DNA of 64,000 bases from Hyposmocoma kahamanoa (Eukaryota > Arthropoda > Insecta > Lepidoptera > Cosmopterigidae): contig NW_020653766.1 in NCBI RefSeq assembly GCF_003589595.1, positions 2,824,736 to 2,888,735 of the forward strand, written 5' to 3'. The notes beneath the pieces are model-generated. The model was not told the DNA's origin, did no database searches, and worked only from the letters and a program-made list of their open reading frames with translations. Positions 61,876 through 64,000 of this stretch are shown piece by piece. Every line of letters begins with the position of its first letter. Position 1 is the first letter of the stretch. The position numbers and the translations under genes are program-made.

Positions 61876-63330
61876 TCTAGCCTTGAATAACCCCAAATTG
61901 TACGTTTCGGGAAACGCAGAGTATTCCATTACTTTGCCGCACGCATCAGAAAGGAGGAAGCAAAGCGCTTAGTGTAAATTGGTGATATATCAATGACATA
62001 ATGTTGGAGTGTTCCGGACCTTCTGAAAAGTTCCTACGCACACTCCCCGAAATGTATCCGATAGAAAACCGACAAGCAAGCTACTTTTCTGTGATGGTCG
62101 AGATGTTATAGCTTTGACTCCACAAGAGAATTGTGTTAATAAGCCTCTTTGCTTTTCGCTCCACCGAGTTCAAGGCAGCTAACTGGTAATGGGCATAGCC
62201 GTCCCAGAGGTGGCAGAAGTACTCCATACACGATCGAACTTGTGCTTTATACAGATTTAAAAACCATTCCGGTGTGAATTACTGCCCGACTTTGAAAAGT
62301 ATGCCTAGTTTTTTGGCAGCCGCTTTTGCCAAGCATTACATTACATCGGATGGTTCGCCTAAAGTTGAAGTTGAATGATAAGTCCAGATCAATTAGCTCA
62401 AGATTGTTACTTATCGGCACGGATACATTTCGGAAAGTCAAAAGACATGCCTGTGTTTTAGCCGCATTAAACCTGACCCTGTTCGCGTCTCCCTAGTCGG
62501 AAGACGCTTTCAGGCTCAGGATCAACCGGACAACAATCGCCTCTCGTTTACATGGGATCTGCTCGCTGTTGTCTCGGGCGTCTGACACATAACTCTCTGA
62601 CACTGTGCTGTCGTCTGCATACCCAAAGATACCAGGCATCAGCACCAGGTCCTTGATAAGCAGCAAGAACAGAGTGGCGGAGAGGACAGATTCTTGAGGT
62701 ATGAGGAGCAGACTAGTAACCATCTACAACTACACCGCTTGACCCATCCTTCAGAAAATCACCTATCCACGTGCAAAAGTTAACAGGAATTCCGTAAGCT
62801 GGAAGCTTGTTTAACAGGCTATCATGCCAAACTCTATCAAAGGCCTATGACATGTCGAGAGACACGGCAAGTGATTCGCCGCGTTTCTCGACTCCACTCT
62901 ATCGACTACTGTGATCAGGAGGCTGTTAGCGCTGGCGCGCACCCGCTGCATTAAGGACGCTTGTCACTTTCTCATTATGGATTGGAAGCCATCCGTATGT
63001 GCTTCTGCAAACATTATTGATGCGCTATAGTAGCGCAGCAGCCCCAACAACGTCCTCAATGCGTCATTATATCAGACACGTATGGCGCTGTATGCTTTTT
63101 GAATAAATGCCACCCAGATTGCATGTGTAAAACGATTGGCAGTAGGTTTTGAACAGGGTGACCTTACATTCCACTGTGCACCTTGCAAATCTACGGACCA
63201 ACATATTACTCCTTAAAGCCAGCACCGTAGGTTCTCTCTCTCTAAATCCATGTCATATTTTAGTGACTCGGTGACCCAGGGCCCCAGGTATTTAAATTCC
63301 GACACTGTTTTAAGAGGAATGCCCCCCGAG
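61876..63330 (-). pseudogene. Decayed non-LTR retrotransposon, RT fragment
   Basis: Minus-strand pieces in several frames: at about 62890-62830 an AFDRVWH-like segment, at 62725-62580 PQESVLSATLFLLLIKDLVL and GIFGYADDSTVSE (YADD intact), at 62440-62380 LTFRNVSVPISNN, and at 62270-61960 the VRSCMEYxSHLW-type thumb region. The order matches a CR1-like RT read right to left. Stops and shifts throughout. No function. Confidence 0.7.
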
Positions 63331-63599
63331 AGTGACTAGCGGCACATAACGATACCGTTGAGCACCTGGCTTGAACACTAGGCATGCTCACTGGCAGGCT
63401 CGGCAGGAATTTAGGAACTAGGTGTTGTACGAAAAACCTAAAACAGGTTCTCAGTATAATGCAATGGCAGCAACCCGTAAACGTTTAAGCACAAATTCAA
63501 ATAATGTCAAGATAATGCGGAACAAATAAAAATGGACACAGTAGCATCAAATCATTTGAACAAAGAAGTTCTGGAAACAGACCAATAAACTGAGTCTGA
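63331..63599. other. Spacer between two LINE remnants
   Basis: No recognised feature. Confidence 0.4.
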
Positions 63600-64000
63600 G
63601 ATCAATAAACCTACGACGGGACTGTCGGGGAGCCTGGACGGGATAAGTGGACCTGCAAATATTGCTGAACTATTTGGAACACATTTTAAGGTAGAGTATC
63701 CAGGTATCGGAATACTAAATATAAATGTTACGAGAAGTTTACACCATAAGATATAGATTCGGTTCTAAGAGGTATGTCACGAGGAAAATCACCTAAACAT
63801 GATTCTCTTAGCGTAGAGCACTTTGAATACACGGGTGTGCTATTCACCTCATTTGTAAGGCACTCTACACTCTACACTATTTACCTGAAGACGTCATGAG
63901 AACTCTGGTAGTACCCATTGTGAAAAATAGAACAGGAAATGTGTCTAAAGTGAACAATTACAGCCCCATATCGTCGGCCACTAACCTGGCTTGGGTATTG
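63600..64000 (+). pseudogene. LINE RT N-terminal fragment, runs off the window
   Basis: On the + strand broken frames give RGMSRGKSPKHDSLSVEHF (the GKSPGxDSL motif before RT) and LVVPIVKNRTG, with VSKVNNYSPISSA (the NYRPISL motif) near the end. It has the same general type as the minus-strand LINE to its left but is in opposite orientation. Multiple stops. Continues beyond 64000. Confidence 0.65.

Noticed and set aside
1..64000. CRISPR array, bacterial operon or phage content
   Set aside because: No regularly spaced short repeats, and gene structure and repeats are those of an insect genome.

Overview
The window looks like a piece of a moth or butterfly (Lepidoptera) genome. The DNA is AT-rich, the genes have small exons in long introns, and it is dense with RTE-like and CR1/Jockey-like LINE pieces, tRNA-derived SINEs, MITEs, and Ty3/gypsy and BEL/Pao fragments of kinds common in Lepidoptera. 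There is no bacterial-type organisation. The species cannot be named from sequence alone.

Left part (1 to about 26.2 kb, + strand): the 3' portion of a Pax2/5/8 gene (Drosophila shaven/sparkling). Six coding exons can be read with perfectly compatible splice phases (4357-4462, 5120-5297, 8656-8741, 14226-14364, 20808-20942, 22365-22473). They cover the last residues of the paired domain, the octapeptide, the degenerate partial homeodomain and the Tyr/Pro/Ala-rich C-terminal activation region. A probable 3'UTR exon starts at 24803. The paired-box exons lie outside the window. The introns hold SINEs, MITEs, LINE scraps and three non-repetitive GC-richer segments that are candidate enhancers.

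Middle part (about 27 to 41 kb): small lineage-restricted-looking genes for short Cys/Lys/Pro-rich proteins (two exons at 31324-33232 on +; one at 35050 on +; two exons at 38286-37403 on -). They sit among three copies of a hAT-like MITE family, tandem composite SINEs and other repeats. A segment of about 36.2-41.4 kb is duplicated at 48.6-51.7 kb, and the second copy of the minus-strand gene carries a nonsense codon.

Right part (about 40 to 64 kb): mainly mobile DNA. It includes a 4.2 kb segment bounded by ~470 bp inverted repeats, a decayed BEL/Pao element, and a three-layer nest at 51.7-60.0 kb (LINE 3' tail, interrupted by a Ty3/gypsy element with 164 bp LTRs and a 5 bp target duplication, itself interrupted by a Jockey/CR1-type LINE). 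Decayed LINEs run to the right edge.

Two observations stand out. (1) The gypsy element has no recognisable tRNA primer-binding site. The 13 nt that start one base after the 5' LTR are perfectly complementary to 13 nt inside the LTR, placed where a transcript could start, as in self-primed Tf1-type elements. (2) Two elements at 38565-39975 and 60004-61867 have matching CTTAGA ends, 8 bp target duplications and THAP-domain remnants. They look like relics of P-superfamily transposons, and the segmental duplicate supplies a pre-insertion empty site for one of them.
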